12,051 nucleotides of DNA. Origin: Planctomycetota bacterium. Its GTDB lineage: Bacteria; Planctomycetota; Planctomycetia; Pirellulales; Pirellulaceae. The stretch spans positions 1 to 12,051 of the forward strand of contig JAPLNJ010000285.1 in NCBI GenBank assembly GCA_026692885.1, read 5' to 3'. Under the pieces are notes generated by a model. The model was not told the origin of the DNA. It was given only the letters and a program-made list of their open reading frames with translations, and searched no databases. This document shows, one piece after another, positions 1-8,193 of this stretch. Numbering within the stretch: the stretch's first letter is position 1; each line of letters begins with the position of its first letter. The position numbers and the translations under genes were made by a program.

Positions 1-3000
1 CGTATTTACCGACGGTGTTCAGGTAGCCGCCGTTGGCCTGATGGACGAATAGGCTAAGTGCCCCACCGTTGTCGATGGTGACGTTGCCGGCGGCGTCAAC
101 GCTTAGCGATGCCTTCCATGCCGTTTCCCAGCCCAGCCCGAAAATTTCAGACGTGTAGCGGCCGGCGATGGACGACACAAACGTCCGGTCGATGGCCAAC
201 GACAGATTGCCGGGCGTCGGCAGCGAGGCATCCACGGTGGAAGAGATTGTTGTCGTCGGGAAATCGGCGTCGGCCTGCGCGATCAGGAACGACCAGAGCC
301 GATTGATGTTCCCGAGCTCGGCTGGCGATTCGCCGAGATTGCCCAGATAGGTGGCCGCCTGGGACAGGGCGGCGTTATACGAATCCGTGGTCGTGCCGAT
401 CGCGGCCCTCAGGTTGTTGAACACAACATTCCAGGCCAGGGTTGGGATGCTCGGCGGCTTGATGGCAGATAGCTGGGAAGCCCAATCGATCGTTTGGCCT
501 GGCTGGATTTGCGTGACCGTCACCGGGATGGTGTCGCCATCAACGGCGTCGTTTGACGCAAGAGTCACGGTTAGCTGTCCACTCTGACCCGGCCGCAAAA
601 TGCCCGCGGGCCCGCTCGGAGCGACGCCCAGGAACTGGATTGATGAAACGTAGTTGTTCGGGTCATCCGGCGCGCTGAAGAGTACGTGGGCATTCGTGGA
701 ATCGACTTCCAGCAACGGGGCGACGATATCGTTGCTGTTCGGGTTTGAGTATGTGATGACGATGGTGGCCGTCCGCCCAGAACGAACGAACTGCGGCGTG
801 ATGAGCGCGGCGCTGGGCAGTGCCGGTCCCCCTCCGACAAGCGGCGCCCTGACCTCGAAAGGGCTGGACGCTGTTGCCGACTGAGTGCCCTGCTGGACCA
901 TCACCGTGTAGAAGCCCGGCGCCGCCCCGAACAAATCGAACGTGGCGTAAATCTTGCTCGCACTGACGTAATTGACGGCGGTGGCGTTCAGAATTGTGAC
1001 GCCCAGGGTAAGGCTGGCGGTCACGTCCGGCGCAAAGTTGGTCCCGTCGATTTCGATCGTGGCGCCGGCGGCGTTGCTGCCCGCATACGACGAGATCGCG
1101 GTCACCGTCAGGCCGCTCGATTGAGTGGCGGTGAGAGTATAGCCCGCGGTCGCGGCGTCGCCCGAAACGCTATGGGCGAGCACATAGTAGGTTCCCTCGC
1201 CAATCACCTGCGGCACGGTGACCGTTTGATTCGGCTGGTTGGGAACATTCGCCGCCTGCTGGTACCTGTAAAGTGTGGGAAGGAAACCCTGACCCACGTA
1301 CAGAGCCGTAAATCCCGACCCGGCGCTGCTGGTAAGCGCGATTTGGAGCGCGCCGCCGGCCGGAACGGTCACCTGATAATAGTGATCCTGATTCGCCGCG
1401 GTGAAGGTGTCGTGCAGAGGCGTGCCAAGCGTGAGGACAGGCACGGAGACCTGGACCTGGCCCGTCGTTGCGATTTCCGTATTGTTGACGCGGTTGGGGT
1501 CGGCCACCTGATAGAGGCTGTCGGCCTGCACGAGGACGTAATAGAAACCGGGCGGGACGGCGGGCAACTTGCCGGCCCAGGTTCCGACGTACGAATCGCC
1601 CGCCGCCAGTCCGCCCGAATGTCTCACGGCGCCGATCAGGATTGAGTTGCCGGTAATCGTCGGCGTGGTCGAGAGATAGACGCTGTCCTGCCAATTGCCC
1701 GTCGCGGTCTGGCTGCCGGGATTGTTGACGGTCCAGTTCACGGAGACCTGCTGCCCGGTGACAGCCGTGGTGGGGGCGCTGACGTTGTTGAGTTGCAGGT
1801 CGACGGCGTTGGTCGAACCATCGATCAGGTCCAGGCGGGTGGCGCCAAGCGATTGCGTGAAGAACGGATTGAGTCCCGTGAGCGACGTGAAGTTGCCGGA
1901 CACGCTTGCGAACGACATCACCGGGAAATCCTGCCCCGAACTCGGCCCGAAACTGTTGACGAGCGTGAGATTGAAGGCGCCGGCCAGGGCGGCGTCTTGC
2001 GCTACGGCGATGCGGCCGAATTGTCCGCTGCCGGGCGTGCCGCCGATCTGCTCGTTGACGGTGCCCGTCTGCGTGAAATTGCCGGCGACGTACAGGGTGC
2101 TGCCGAGGCCACTGGTCAGGGTGCCGGAGTTGGCGAAATCGCCCGCGGTCGTGAAGATGGCTCCGCCCATGAGGCTGAAACTGCCGCTGTTGGAGGCCAG
2201 GCCGGCCAAGCCCCTCAACGTGGCCCCGGCGCCGCTCACGCCGATGTCAGACTGGTTGCTAATGATGTTGGTTCCATTGGGGAATTTCAGGGTCGCCCCG
2301 TTCACGGCGTTCCAGGTTCCGCCGCTAAGGGTGCTGCCAGAAATCTGGCTAATGCTTTGGGCATCTAGGAACAGCGTGCCGGAGTCGGACTCAATCGTGC
2401 CGGTGTTGGTGATGGCCCCCGCGATAAACAGGTCCGACGTACCGCTGCCGGCGGTCTTGCGAATGGTGCCGGCGTTTTCGATCGTAGTTTTCCCGCCGTC
2501 GTAGAGGTCGATACCGGAATCGGACGCAAGCAGATAAGAGGCCCCCGCCTCAATCTTCAACGTCGTGTAAAAGGCACCGCTGCTTGCCAGCCCGAGGTTC
2601 CCTGTTCCGGTTTGGAGGATCGTGCCGTAGTTGTCAAGGGTGCCGTAATCAGTAAAGAGCTTGTCCAGGCTGCCGACCAGGTTGAGGGTCCCGAGGTTGG
2701 TCAGGTTCCCCTGCGCGCCGCTAATGAAACCTCCGGTCCACTGAAGCATGGTGCCGGGAAAATTCAGGGTCAGCCCTCCAATTCCGATGTAAAGGCACGA
2801 CACACTGAGTTGCACCGTGCCGAGTCCGGTGCCGGCCCAGGTGCCGGAAAGGAACGGGGAGTCGCTCACGGACACCGCCGCTCCCTGGCTGACGTTCCAG
2901 GTGGTGGTGCCGGTGAACGTCCCTCCGTAGATGTTGACACTCGCGCCAGCGGCGAGGTTGAAGGTGCATTCGCTGAAAGTTCCCCCATAGATCGTAATGC

Positions 3001-6000
3001 TCGCGCCGGCGTCGAGGTTGAAGGTGGCCCCGAACGTCCCGCCCGTCACGGTTAGCCGTGCGTCTGGGGAGAGGTGGTAGGTGGTCCCGGTAGAGATGCC
3101 CCTTCTAATGGTGACGCTGGCGCCTGAGCTGATGTTGACGGTGCCCCCCGCCAAGTTGATCTGGCTGCCGGATCCAACCACCTGCTGGCTGATGTTCGGG
3201 TGGGCGCTGAGTGCCAACGCGGACAGGTTGACGTCACCGCCATTCAGGGCACTGATGGTCCAAAGCGAACTCAGCGTCCCCAGGGCCTCGAGGTAAGGCA
3301 GGTCCAGCACGCTGCCGGCGCCGTTCGCCGTGAAGTTGGTCGGGTTATTGATGATCTCATTGGCGTAGCGCTTGAGGTTGGGCAGACTGAGCGTGGCTCC
3401 ATTGGCGGCCAAAAGGCTGGCTCCGGTAACGGTGGTGGCACCGGTCGCCGTGAGCGTGGACCCGCTGCCCTGGACGGCCAGGGTGCCGCCGGTCATGGAC
3501 AGGGAGCCCTGGAGAATGGCCTGGCCCAAAACGGTTAGTGTGCCGCCGGTGATCGCTAGGGTGTCGTTGGTAGCGATGAACAGGGACTGCACCGACAGAG
3601 TGTCGGCTGCTCGCACGGTAATGGTAGCGGCGTTTACGCCGGTACCAATGGTGACGTAGTCATTCTCTCCGGCGACCGTGCCCTGTCCGGGGTAAAGATT
3701 GGTACTCCCGCCAACCCAGTTGGGGCTCGGCGCGGCATTCCAGTTAGCGGCCGTGTCCCAGTTGCGGTCGCCGCCATGGCCGGTCCACGTCCAGGTAACG
3801 GCGTGGCTGTCGCTGAGCAATGTGCCACCCCCCTGGGTAAACGTGCCGCCGCTGTCCACACTCAGCTTACCGCCTGAGTCTATTTGCAGGTTGCCGCCGG
3901 TCGCGAGATTCAAGCTGGCACGGGCCTCTACTTTCAGCAGGCCGCCTGCCAGCACTTCCCAGGTCGAGGTGTTGGTCGTCACCGCGCTGCCTGGCCATGC
4001 CACGAAGGTGCCGCCGATGGTGTTGTTGTAGCCGGGAACGCCGCTACCGGGGTCGAAATTGCCGCCCACCAACATGCCGCCGCCATCGTCAAAATAGCTG
4101 TTGGTCCCCAACGTAAAATTGCCGATTACGGTCATGTCGCTGGTGCCATCGGTTGACACATAGCTGTTCGTGCCCAGGGTGAAGTTGCCGCCGACTGTGA
4201 AAAGTGCGGCGTCGGTATTGGAACTCCCACTGTACACCTCGCCGCCGTCACCACGGAGGGTGAAGTTTCCTTGTACGAGGAAAACGGAGTCGGCTTCGTT
4301 GTAAACGTACGTGTCGGAGCCGCCTTGGAAGCTGCCGCCCACGATGAGCGTCGCGGCGTCCGTTCTGTAGAGGCCGTTCTCCAGGTAGCCGTCGTTGCCC
4401 AGGATGAGATCGTGGGTGACGCGGAGGGCTGAGATGCCCAGGTTGCCCACATACGCGTCGGCGCCAACGCCAAGGCTGCCGCCCACGGTGATCGTCGCGG
4501 AGTCCGTATGGTCGAAGCCGTTCTCAAGGAACCCGCCGTCGCCCAGGGTGAGGCCCCCGGCCACGTTGAGGGCTGTGGCGCCATAGGTTTCGAGGTATCC
4601 GTCGGCGCGGAAGCTCACGCTGCCGCCCACGGTGATTGTTGCGGTGTCCGTAGTTTCGCTGCCGTTCGCCAAGTAGAAGTCGTTGCCGAGGGTCAGGTCG
4701 TGTGCGACACTGAAGGTGGCGGCGCCGTTATTGAACAGATAGCTATCGTCGCCCGCGATGAAGGCGCCACCGACCGTGAAGGTTGCGGCGAAGGTCTGGC
4801 TGTCGGTGAACTCAGCATGGTAAATGCCGCTCTCAGCAGCCCCGACGAAGTTGCCGCCCACGGAGCTGTCGGTGAACTCGGCATTGTAAATGCCGCTCTC
4901 AGCAGCCCCGACGACGTTGCCGCCCACGGACACGCTGCCGTTATTGTAGATCGCGGCGAAGGTCGCCAAATTGAGATCGCCCGCCACGCTCAAGCTCCTG
5001 CCGGTGTCCACCGTCAAGCTTGCATTGATGCCCACGCTCACCGCGCCGCCCGCGAAGGTCACGTCATTGACGGTCGCCATCGCGTTATCGACGAGCGTCG
5101 CATGGCCGTTCCCGTTTACCGTCACCCCAGCCTGCGTACTCCCGTCGATCGTCACTGGGTTAATGAGCGCCGGCAGATCGGCGCTCAGGGTGATGACGGG
5201 CGTACCCGGTATGGCAAAGTTGATGACGTCGGGGTTGTTGGGGTTGCAGCTGGAGACGCTTCTGCCGGGGTTATCGTTGAGATCGCGATTCACCGCGTTG
5301 ACGGCGTCCCGAAGGGTTACCATTCCCGGCGTCGGGCCGAGAGGGTCGTCTGCGGCGCTGTTCACGGTGAACGTGGCCCTGGGCGTGGCCGTCCCCGGCA
5401 CAATCACCCTCGCGATGGCCGCAAACCCCTTGTACGTGGTCGTATCGTTCGGTGTGAAAGTCACCGGCTCCGAGTAGGCGCCGGGGTCCAGTACGGCTCC
5501 CTGAAGGCTGCCGAAACTGAAGACGCCGGGAACCACGACCGGGGTATTGCCGGCCACGGTGTAGGTGGCGGCGCCGCTCAGTTGCGCGTCGGCCAGGGCT
5601 GAGCCATACGCGATGTTCACCGCGATTAACGACAGATTGACCTGGGCGCCATTAACGGTAACCAGGCTGCCGGACAGCTCGTTTATTTGCCCGCTGTTGT
5701 CGACGACCAGGATGCCATTGCTGTCTACCGTGACGGCGCCTCCGGAATCGACGGTCAGGGCCCCTCCGGGAGCGACCGTGAAGTCAGCGCCGCCGGCGAC
5801 GTACAAAAGGCCGCCCGAGAGCACTTCCCACGTCGCGTTGTTGGTCGTCACGGTGCTGCCGAACGCCGCAGTGAAGGTGCCGCCGATTTCGGTGTTCTGG
5901 GCGGGGTTGCCGGAGGCGGGATAGAAGTTGCCGCCTACGGACAATGTTCCGTAATCATCAAAAAAGCTGTTGGCGCCCAGAATGAAACTACCGGCCACGC

Positions 6001-7207
6001 TGAGGCTACTTGTGCCATGAACATAGACAGCGCTATTGGCGCCCAGGTAGAAGCTGCCCCCCACGGTGAACGTTGCGGCGTCCGTACTGGTGAGACCTTC
6101 GGGCACTAAGTTGCCAAAGGTGTTGTAGCCATCACCATAGATGGTGACGTCGCCGTTCACGGTGAAGGTTGACGTGCCCTCGTTGGAGACTAACCGCGAA
6201 ATGAAGTTGCCGCCCACGGTGAGCGTCGCGGCGTCCGCACTGGAGGCGCCGTTGTGCACGTAGCCGGCGCCGCTCACCAGGGTGAAGTCGCCGGTCACGT
6301 GCATGGCGGAGGCGCCGTAGTTGTAGACGAAGTTGGAATCGCTGATGAAGCTGCCGCCCACGGTGAGTGTCGCGGCGTCCGTACTGGAGACGCCGTTGTA
6401 GAAATCGCTCGCGAAACCCAGGTTGAAGTCGTGGGTCACGTTGATGGCCGATGTGCCGTAGGTGGTGACGGTCCCGTTGCTGCCGATGCAAAAGCTGCCG
6501 CCCACGCTGAGTGTCACGGCGGCGCTACTGGAGTCGCCGTTGAACAGAAACCCGTTACGGCCCAGGGTGAAGTCGCCCGTCACGCTAAGGGCTGCGGTTC
6601 CGTAGTTATGAACTTCGGTGTAACTGGCCGCGCCGATGAAGCTGCCGGCCACGGATACGCTGCCGTAGTTGTACAGGGTGGAACCAGTCGCGTGGAGATC
6701 GCCGTCTACGCTCAAGCTGGCGCCCGTGCCGACCGTCAAAACGGCTTTGCTGCCCAGGGTCAGTGTGCCCCCCGTGAACGTCGCGTCATTGACGGTCGCG
6801 GCTGTGTTATCGACCAGCATCGCGAAGGCGTTGCCATTCACCGTCACACCGACCTGCGTGCTGCCGTCGATGAGAACGGGATTGGCCAGCGCAGGCAGGT
6901 CTGCTGCAAGGGTGATGGACGGCGAGCCCACGATGGCGAAATTGATGACATCGGGGCTGTTGATATCTGCCGCATCGCCATTCACCGCGATGATGGCGTC
7001 CCGAAGGGTCACGATCCCCGCGGTGGGGCCGGCAGGATCGTCGTCGGCGCTGTTCACGGTGATCGTGAGCGAGGTCAGCAGCAGCCGGCTTTCGAGTTGG
7101 TCGAACGAGAGGCGACGCCTCGTGACCCGTGTCCGCCGGCCACCCGCGGACCTTGCCCCGCGGCGTTGATGCTTCTTGCTTCGCGAGAACGGGAGTCTTA
7201 CGAGCAT
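1..7207 (-). CDS. Giant secreted/surface beta-repeat adhesin-like protein, C-terminus beyond window
   Basis: A single minus-strand frame stays open from ATG at 7207 to the left edge (about 2,402 codons). The start is fixed by GGAGG seven bases upstream. Residues 1-32 are highly basic, followed by LSFDQLESRLLL (33-44), matching the LEPR-XLL export-linked motif of planctomycete giant proteins. A CSLREA-like segment (VTLRDAIIAVN near 66-76; DGSTQVGVTVNGN further on) leads into glycine/threonine-rich beta repeats (163-387). The whole module recurs (about 613-1100). After it come a W-rich GGDRNWDTAANW segment (about 1140), solenoid sequence to about 1780, a CARDB-like domain (1801-1920), a PPC-like domain (1923-2030), an IPT/TIG-like domain (2032-2116) and an RHS-like start (about 2330 on). 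Cysteines are rare, as expected for an exported protein. Family knowledge suggests cell-surface adhesion or matrix function; the binding partner is unknown. The GH71 gene lies upstream on the same strand but is too far away to be a tight operon partner. Confidence 0.9.
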   Translation of the reverse strand, partial: MLVRLPFSRSKKHQRRGARSAGGRRTRVTRRRLSFDQLESRLLLTSLTITVNSADDDPAGPTAGIVTLRDAIIAVNGDAADINSPDVINFAIVGSPSITLAADLPALANPVLIDGSTQVGVTVNGNAFAMLVDNTAATVNDATFTGGTLTLGSKAVLTVGTGASLSVDGDLHATGSTLYNYGSVSVAGSFIGAASYTEVHNYGTAALSVTGDFTLGRNGFLFNGDSSSAAVTLSVGGSFCIGSNGTVTTYGTSAINVTHDFNLGFASDFYNGVSSTDAATLTVGGSFISDSNFVYNYGASAMHVTGDFTLVSGAGYVHNGASSADAATLTVGGNFISRLVSNEGTSTFTVNGDVTIYGDGYNTFGNLVPEGLTSTDAATFTVGGSFYLGANSAVYVHGTSSLSVAGSFILGANSFFDDYGTLSVGGNFYPASGNPAQNTEIGGTFTAAFGSTVTTNNATWEVLSGGLLYVAGGADFTVAPGGALTVDSGGAVTVDSNGILVVDNSGQINELSGSLVTVNGAQVNLSLIAVNIAYGSALADAQLSGAATYTVAGNTPVVVPGVFSFGSLQGAVLDPGAYSEPVTFTPNDTTTYKGFAAIARVIVPGTATPRATFTVNSAADDPLGPTPGMVTLRDAVNAVNRDLNDNPGRSVSSCNPNNPDVINFAIPGTPVITLSADLPALINPVTIDGSTQAGVTVNGNGHATLVDNAMATVNDVTFAGGAVSVGINASLTVDTGRSLSVAGDLNLATFAAIYNNGSVSVGGNVVGAAESGIYNAEFTDSSVGGNFVGAAESGIYHAEFTDSQTFAATFTVGGAFIAGDDSYLFNNGAATFSVAHDLTLGNDFYLANGSETTDTATITVGGSVSFRADGYLETYGATALNVAGGLTLGDGGFLENGFDHTDSATITVGGSLGVGADAYVGNLGISALRVTHDLILGNDGYLENGLYRTDAATLIVGGSFQGGSDTYVYNEADSVFLVQGNFTLRGDGGEVYSGSSNTDAALFTVGGNFTLGTNSYVSTDGTSDMTVIGNFTLGTNSYFDDGGGMLVGGNFDPGSGVPGYNNTIGGTFVAWPGSAVTTNTSTWEVLAGGLLKVEARASLNLATGGNLQIDSGGKLSVDSGGTFTQGGGTLLSDSHAVTWTWTGHGGDRNWDTAANWNAAPSPNWVGGSTNLYPGQGTVAGENDYVTIGTGVNAATITVRAADTLSVQSLFIATNDTLAITGGTLTVLGQAILQGSLSMTGGTLAVQGSGSTLTATGATTVTGASLLAANGATLSLPNLKRYANEIINNPTNFTANGAGSVLDLPYLEALGTLSSLWTISALNGGDVNLSALALSAHPNISQQVVGSGSQINLAGGTVNISSGASVTIRRGISTGTTYHLSPDARLTVTGGTFGATFNLDAGASITIYGGTFSECTFNLAAGASVNIYGGTFTGTTTWNVSQGAAVSVSDSPFLSGTWAGTGLGTVQLSVSCLYIGIGGLTLNFPGTMLQWTGGFISGAQGNLTNLGTLNLVGSLDKLFTDYGTLDNYGTILQTGTGNLGLASSGAFYTTLKIEAGASYLLASDSGIDLYDGGKTTIENAGTIRKTAGSGTSDLFIAGAITNTGTIESDSGTLFLDAQSISQISGSTLSGGTWNAVNGATLKFPNGTNIISNQSDIGVSGAGATLRGLAGLASNSGSFSLMGGAIFTTAGDFANSGTLTSGLGSTLYVAGNFTQTGTVNEQIGGTPGSGQFGRIAVAQDAALAGAFNLTLVNSFGPSSGQDFPVMSFASVSGNFTSLTGLNPFFTQSLGATRLDLIDGSTNAVDLQLNNVSAPTTAVTGQQVSVNWTVNNPGSQTATGNWQDSVYLSTTPTITGNSILIGAVRHSGGLAAGDSYVGTWAGKLPAVPPGFYYVLVQADSLYQVADPNRVNNTEIATTGQVQVSVPVLTLGTPLHDTFTAANQDHYYQVTVPAGGALQIALTSSAGSGFTALYVGQGFLPTLYRYQQAANVPNQPNQTVTVPQVIGEGTYYVLAHSVSGDAATAGYTLTATQSSGLTVTAISSYAGSNAAGATIEIDGTNFAPDVTASLTLGVTILNATAVNYVSASKIYATFDLFGAAPGFYTVMVQQGTQSATASSPFEVRAPLVGGGPALPSAALITPQFVRSGRTATIVITYSNPNSNDIVAPLLEVDSTNAHVLFSAPDDPNNYVSSIQFLGVAPSGPAGILRPGQSGQLTVTLASNDAVDGDTIPVTVTQIQPGQTIDWASQLSAIKPPSIPTLAWNVVFNNLRAAIGTTTDSYNAALSQAATYLGNLGESPAELGNINRLWSFLIAQADADFPTTTISSTVDASLPTPGNLSLAIDRTFVSSIAGRYTSEIFGLGWETAWKASLSVDAAGNVTIDNGGALSLFVHQANGGYLNTVGKY
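1440..1806 (-). other. CARDB-like domain in the giant protein
   Basis: The segment begins VDLQLNNVSAPTTAVTGQQV (residue 1801 on), continues VNWTVNNPGSQTATGNWQD, VYLSTTPTITG and ADPNRVNNTE. This is the usual layout of CARDB (cell adhesion related domain in bacteria), an Ig-like fold found in bacterial surface proteins. The next segment (about 1120-1440) has the HDTFTAANQDHYYQVTVPAG pattern of the PPC (pre-peptidase C-terminal) domain, and 860-1113 has GATIEIDGTNFAPDV typical of IPT/TIG. The assignments come from reading motifs, not from a profile search. Confidence 0.65.
4180..4931 (-). repeat. Second array of ~144-bp coding repeats
   Basis: The same phrase recurs with anchors at 4186, 4333, 4477, 4621 and 4765 (147, 144, 144 and 144 bp). 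The unit again encodes an LTLGxDGYLxNG half and a TDxATITVGGSF half. The array is followed (towards the protein N-terminus) by two shorter 66-bp units. It is the counterpart of the array near 6050-6720 and belongs to the second module copy. Confidence 0.8.
4800..4931 (-). repeat. 66-bp nearly perfect in-frame tandem duplication
   Basis: 4800-4865 and 4866-4931 are direct neighbours of 66 bp each that differ at only four positions by my count. They encode SVGGNFVGAAESGIYHAEF and SVGGNVVGAAESGIYNAEF, each followed by TDS. Identity is far higher than between the surrounding 144-bp units, so this copy event is the most recent expansion in the gene. The step is 22 codons, so the frame is kept. Confidence 0.9.
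6050..6720 (-). repeat. First array of ~144-bp coding repeats
   Basis: The TGCC that begins the repeated 'tgccgcccacggtga'-type phrase falls at 6055, 6208, 6352, 6496 and 6643, giving steps of 153, 144, 144 and 147 bp, all multiples of three. Each unit encodes about 48 residues alternating DFTLG-x-NxFLxNG and STDAATLTVGGSF-type strands, as in beta-solenoid surface proteins. Units differ by many substitutions, so the array is old rather than freshly expanded. Confidence 0.8.
7076..7111 (-). other. LEPR-XLL-type N-terminal export/anchor motif
   Basis: Residues 33-44 of the giant protein read LSFDQLESRLLL, right after an arginine-rich stretch ending TRRRLSFDQ. The pattern (basic run, F-x-x-LE-x-R-x-LL) matches the short N-terminal motif named LEPR-XLL, common on very large exported planctomycete proteins. 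It stands where a signal peptide would be and supports ATG 7207 as the start. The exact export route is not established here. Confidence 0.75.
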
Positions 7208-7214
7208 GAGAATT

Positions 7215-7219
7215 CCTCC
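7215..7219 (-). promoter_or_regulatory. Ribosome binding site of the giant protein gene
   Basis: On the minus strand GGAGG lies seven bases before ATG at 7207 (mRNA context GGGAGGAATTCTCATG). This is a near-ideal Shine-Dalgarno and settles the start codon. I could not identify -10/-35 boxes upstream with confidence. Confidence 0.8.
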
Positions 7220-7540
7220 CAATGCGAGACGGCGTGCCGGAAAGACCGACAAGCGAAATGGGCAGGGAACCCTCCGGAGTTGAGCTCGGACACCGCACGA
7301 ACCGGAGGGTTACCAACGCAGGTCATTCTACAGCTAGCGAATACGCCGTGGAAGCATCCGGCGTGTACGGCCAGCGACTCCGGCTGGAGACGGCCGCTCG
7401 CGAAGACCAGTTTCTAGGAGCCGCCCGTCGTGCGTCAATTAACGGTGGGGTTCCGGACGGTGCAGATGCGCCTCGTATTCCTTCCTTTTCCGCCTCAGCC
7501 CCTCGGCATACTGCCGACACGGGCTATCTCCTGATCGCTA

Positions 7541-7604
7541 GTGCCAAAAACTCACGGCACAAATCAAAACGCCGAAAACCCGTGCCGTGGCCGGGTCTTG
7601 GCAC
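7541..7604. repeat. Alternating GTGCC/GGCAC inverted repeats
   Basis: GTGCC lies at 7541-7545 and 7582-7586, and GGCAC at 7556-7560 and 7600-7604. The strongest pairing is the perfect 8-bp CACGGCAC (7553-7560) with GTGCCGTG (7582-7589). Other pairings are mutually exclusive with it, a layout that can form alternative hairpins in RNA. A further compact palindrome GTGCCAGGCAC sits at 7852-7862. On the minus strand all of these lie upstream of the giant gene and could be in its leader. A regulatory role is inference only. Confidence 0.45.
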
Positions 7605-7940
7605 AGCCACTACGGATCGCAAGTTGCCTGTCCGCTCACCGAATTCAGCCCTTCAATTGCGACCGTCGATGCTACCCACTTCCAAACGGGAAACCACTAC
7701 CGACGCAGATTTTCGGCGATGTTCTGGCTGCTCGACGGATTTGCTGGCCGGAGCAGGGGCAGCAAGGTCACCGGGGCGCGCCATCAGGTTGACCATGGTG
7801 AAGGACTTTTCTGCCAACCTGCAGTCCTGGTCCCAGACTTGAAAAATCCAGGTGCCAGGCACGATCTGCCAATCCTCCGCGGCATGACAACTGCCACCTG
7901 GACGGTAGGTATTGTCCGCGACACGACGATGGGCTGAATC

Positions 7941-7980
7941 GGAAGTCGACTTCCAGCCAGCCCGACGCCGCGTGGGCTGG
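7941..7980. repeat. 14-bp palindrome followed by a 7-bp stem hairpin
   Basis: GGAAGTCGACTTCC at 7941-7954 is a perfect 14-bp palindrome, immediately followed by CCAGCCC (7957-7963) pairing with GGGCTGG (7974-7980) across a 10-base loop. The first could be a dimeric-protein operator. The second has no following T run on either strand, so a simple intrinsic terminator is not supported. Confidence 0.4.
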
Positions 7981-8117
7981 CAACCGGCGGGACATTTTAT
8001 CTCGGCAGCGGCATGCAGTCGAACGGCCCAACTGATCGGGGCGTGCCAATTCAGACCACACCTGACCGCCAAACCCATGAGCGGTCGCGGATTGGTGCAA
8101 GGCGGGATTGCGGCATT

Positions 8118-8193
8118 TTGTCCTGGTTGTTGTCGGCTCATCGCCCCGGTGGGCCCGCAGGCCGATGGGGCGAAGAGCCGTAGGCCGGGACAA
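8118..8193. repeat. Long imperfect hairpin downstream of the GH71 gene
   Basis: An inner stem of 14 bp with one mismatch is formed by 8134-8147 and 8167-8180 (loop 19 bases). An outer stem pairs TTGTCCTGG (8118-8126) with CCGGGACAA (8185-8193), with one G-T pair. The whole makes a 76-base stem-loop with an internal bulge. It lies about 175-250 bases beyond the GH71 stop and could be a transcript-end structure, a REP-like element or a small MITE. No terminal duplications or T run were seen. Confidence 0.5.

Larger units (their letters stand above)
3840..7066 (-). repeat. Two diverged copies of a 1.5-1.7 kb internal gene module
   Basis: Within the giant gene a block of about 1.4-1.5 kb occurs twice, roughly 5700-7066 and 3840-5374. 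Each copy begins with NSADDDPAGPT or NSAADDPLGPT, then VTLRDA, the DGSTQ-x-GVTVNGN line, TVNDxTF-x-GG, an array of about 48-residue repeats, and ends with TTNxxTWEVLxGGLL plus a run of DSGG-type turns. The start anchor TGTTCACGGT is offset by 1,692 bp (7051 versus 5359) and the end anchor TTGGTCGTCAC by 1,869 bp (5841 versus 3972), so the downstream copy is longer by about 177 bp. The two copies are clearly related but well diverged. Confidence 0.8.

Noticed and set aside
4508..5602. 364-codon plus-strand open frame
   Set aside because: Lies opposite the repeat arrays of the giant minus gene; translation is low-complexity V/A/G/R/H without domains. It is a GC and repeat shadow.
4050..6720. 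CRISPR-like regular repeats
   Set aside because: The regular 144-bp spacing is in-frame coding repetition with diverged units and no short identical repeats separated by unique spacers.
6254..7417. 387-codon plus-strand open frame
   Set aside because: Antisense to the giant gene over most of its length, crosses that gene's start, and has no recognisable motif.
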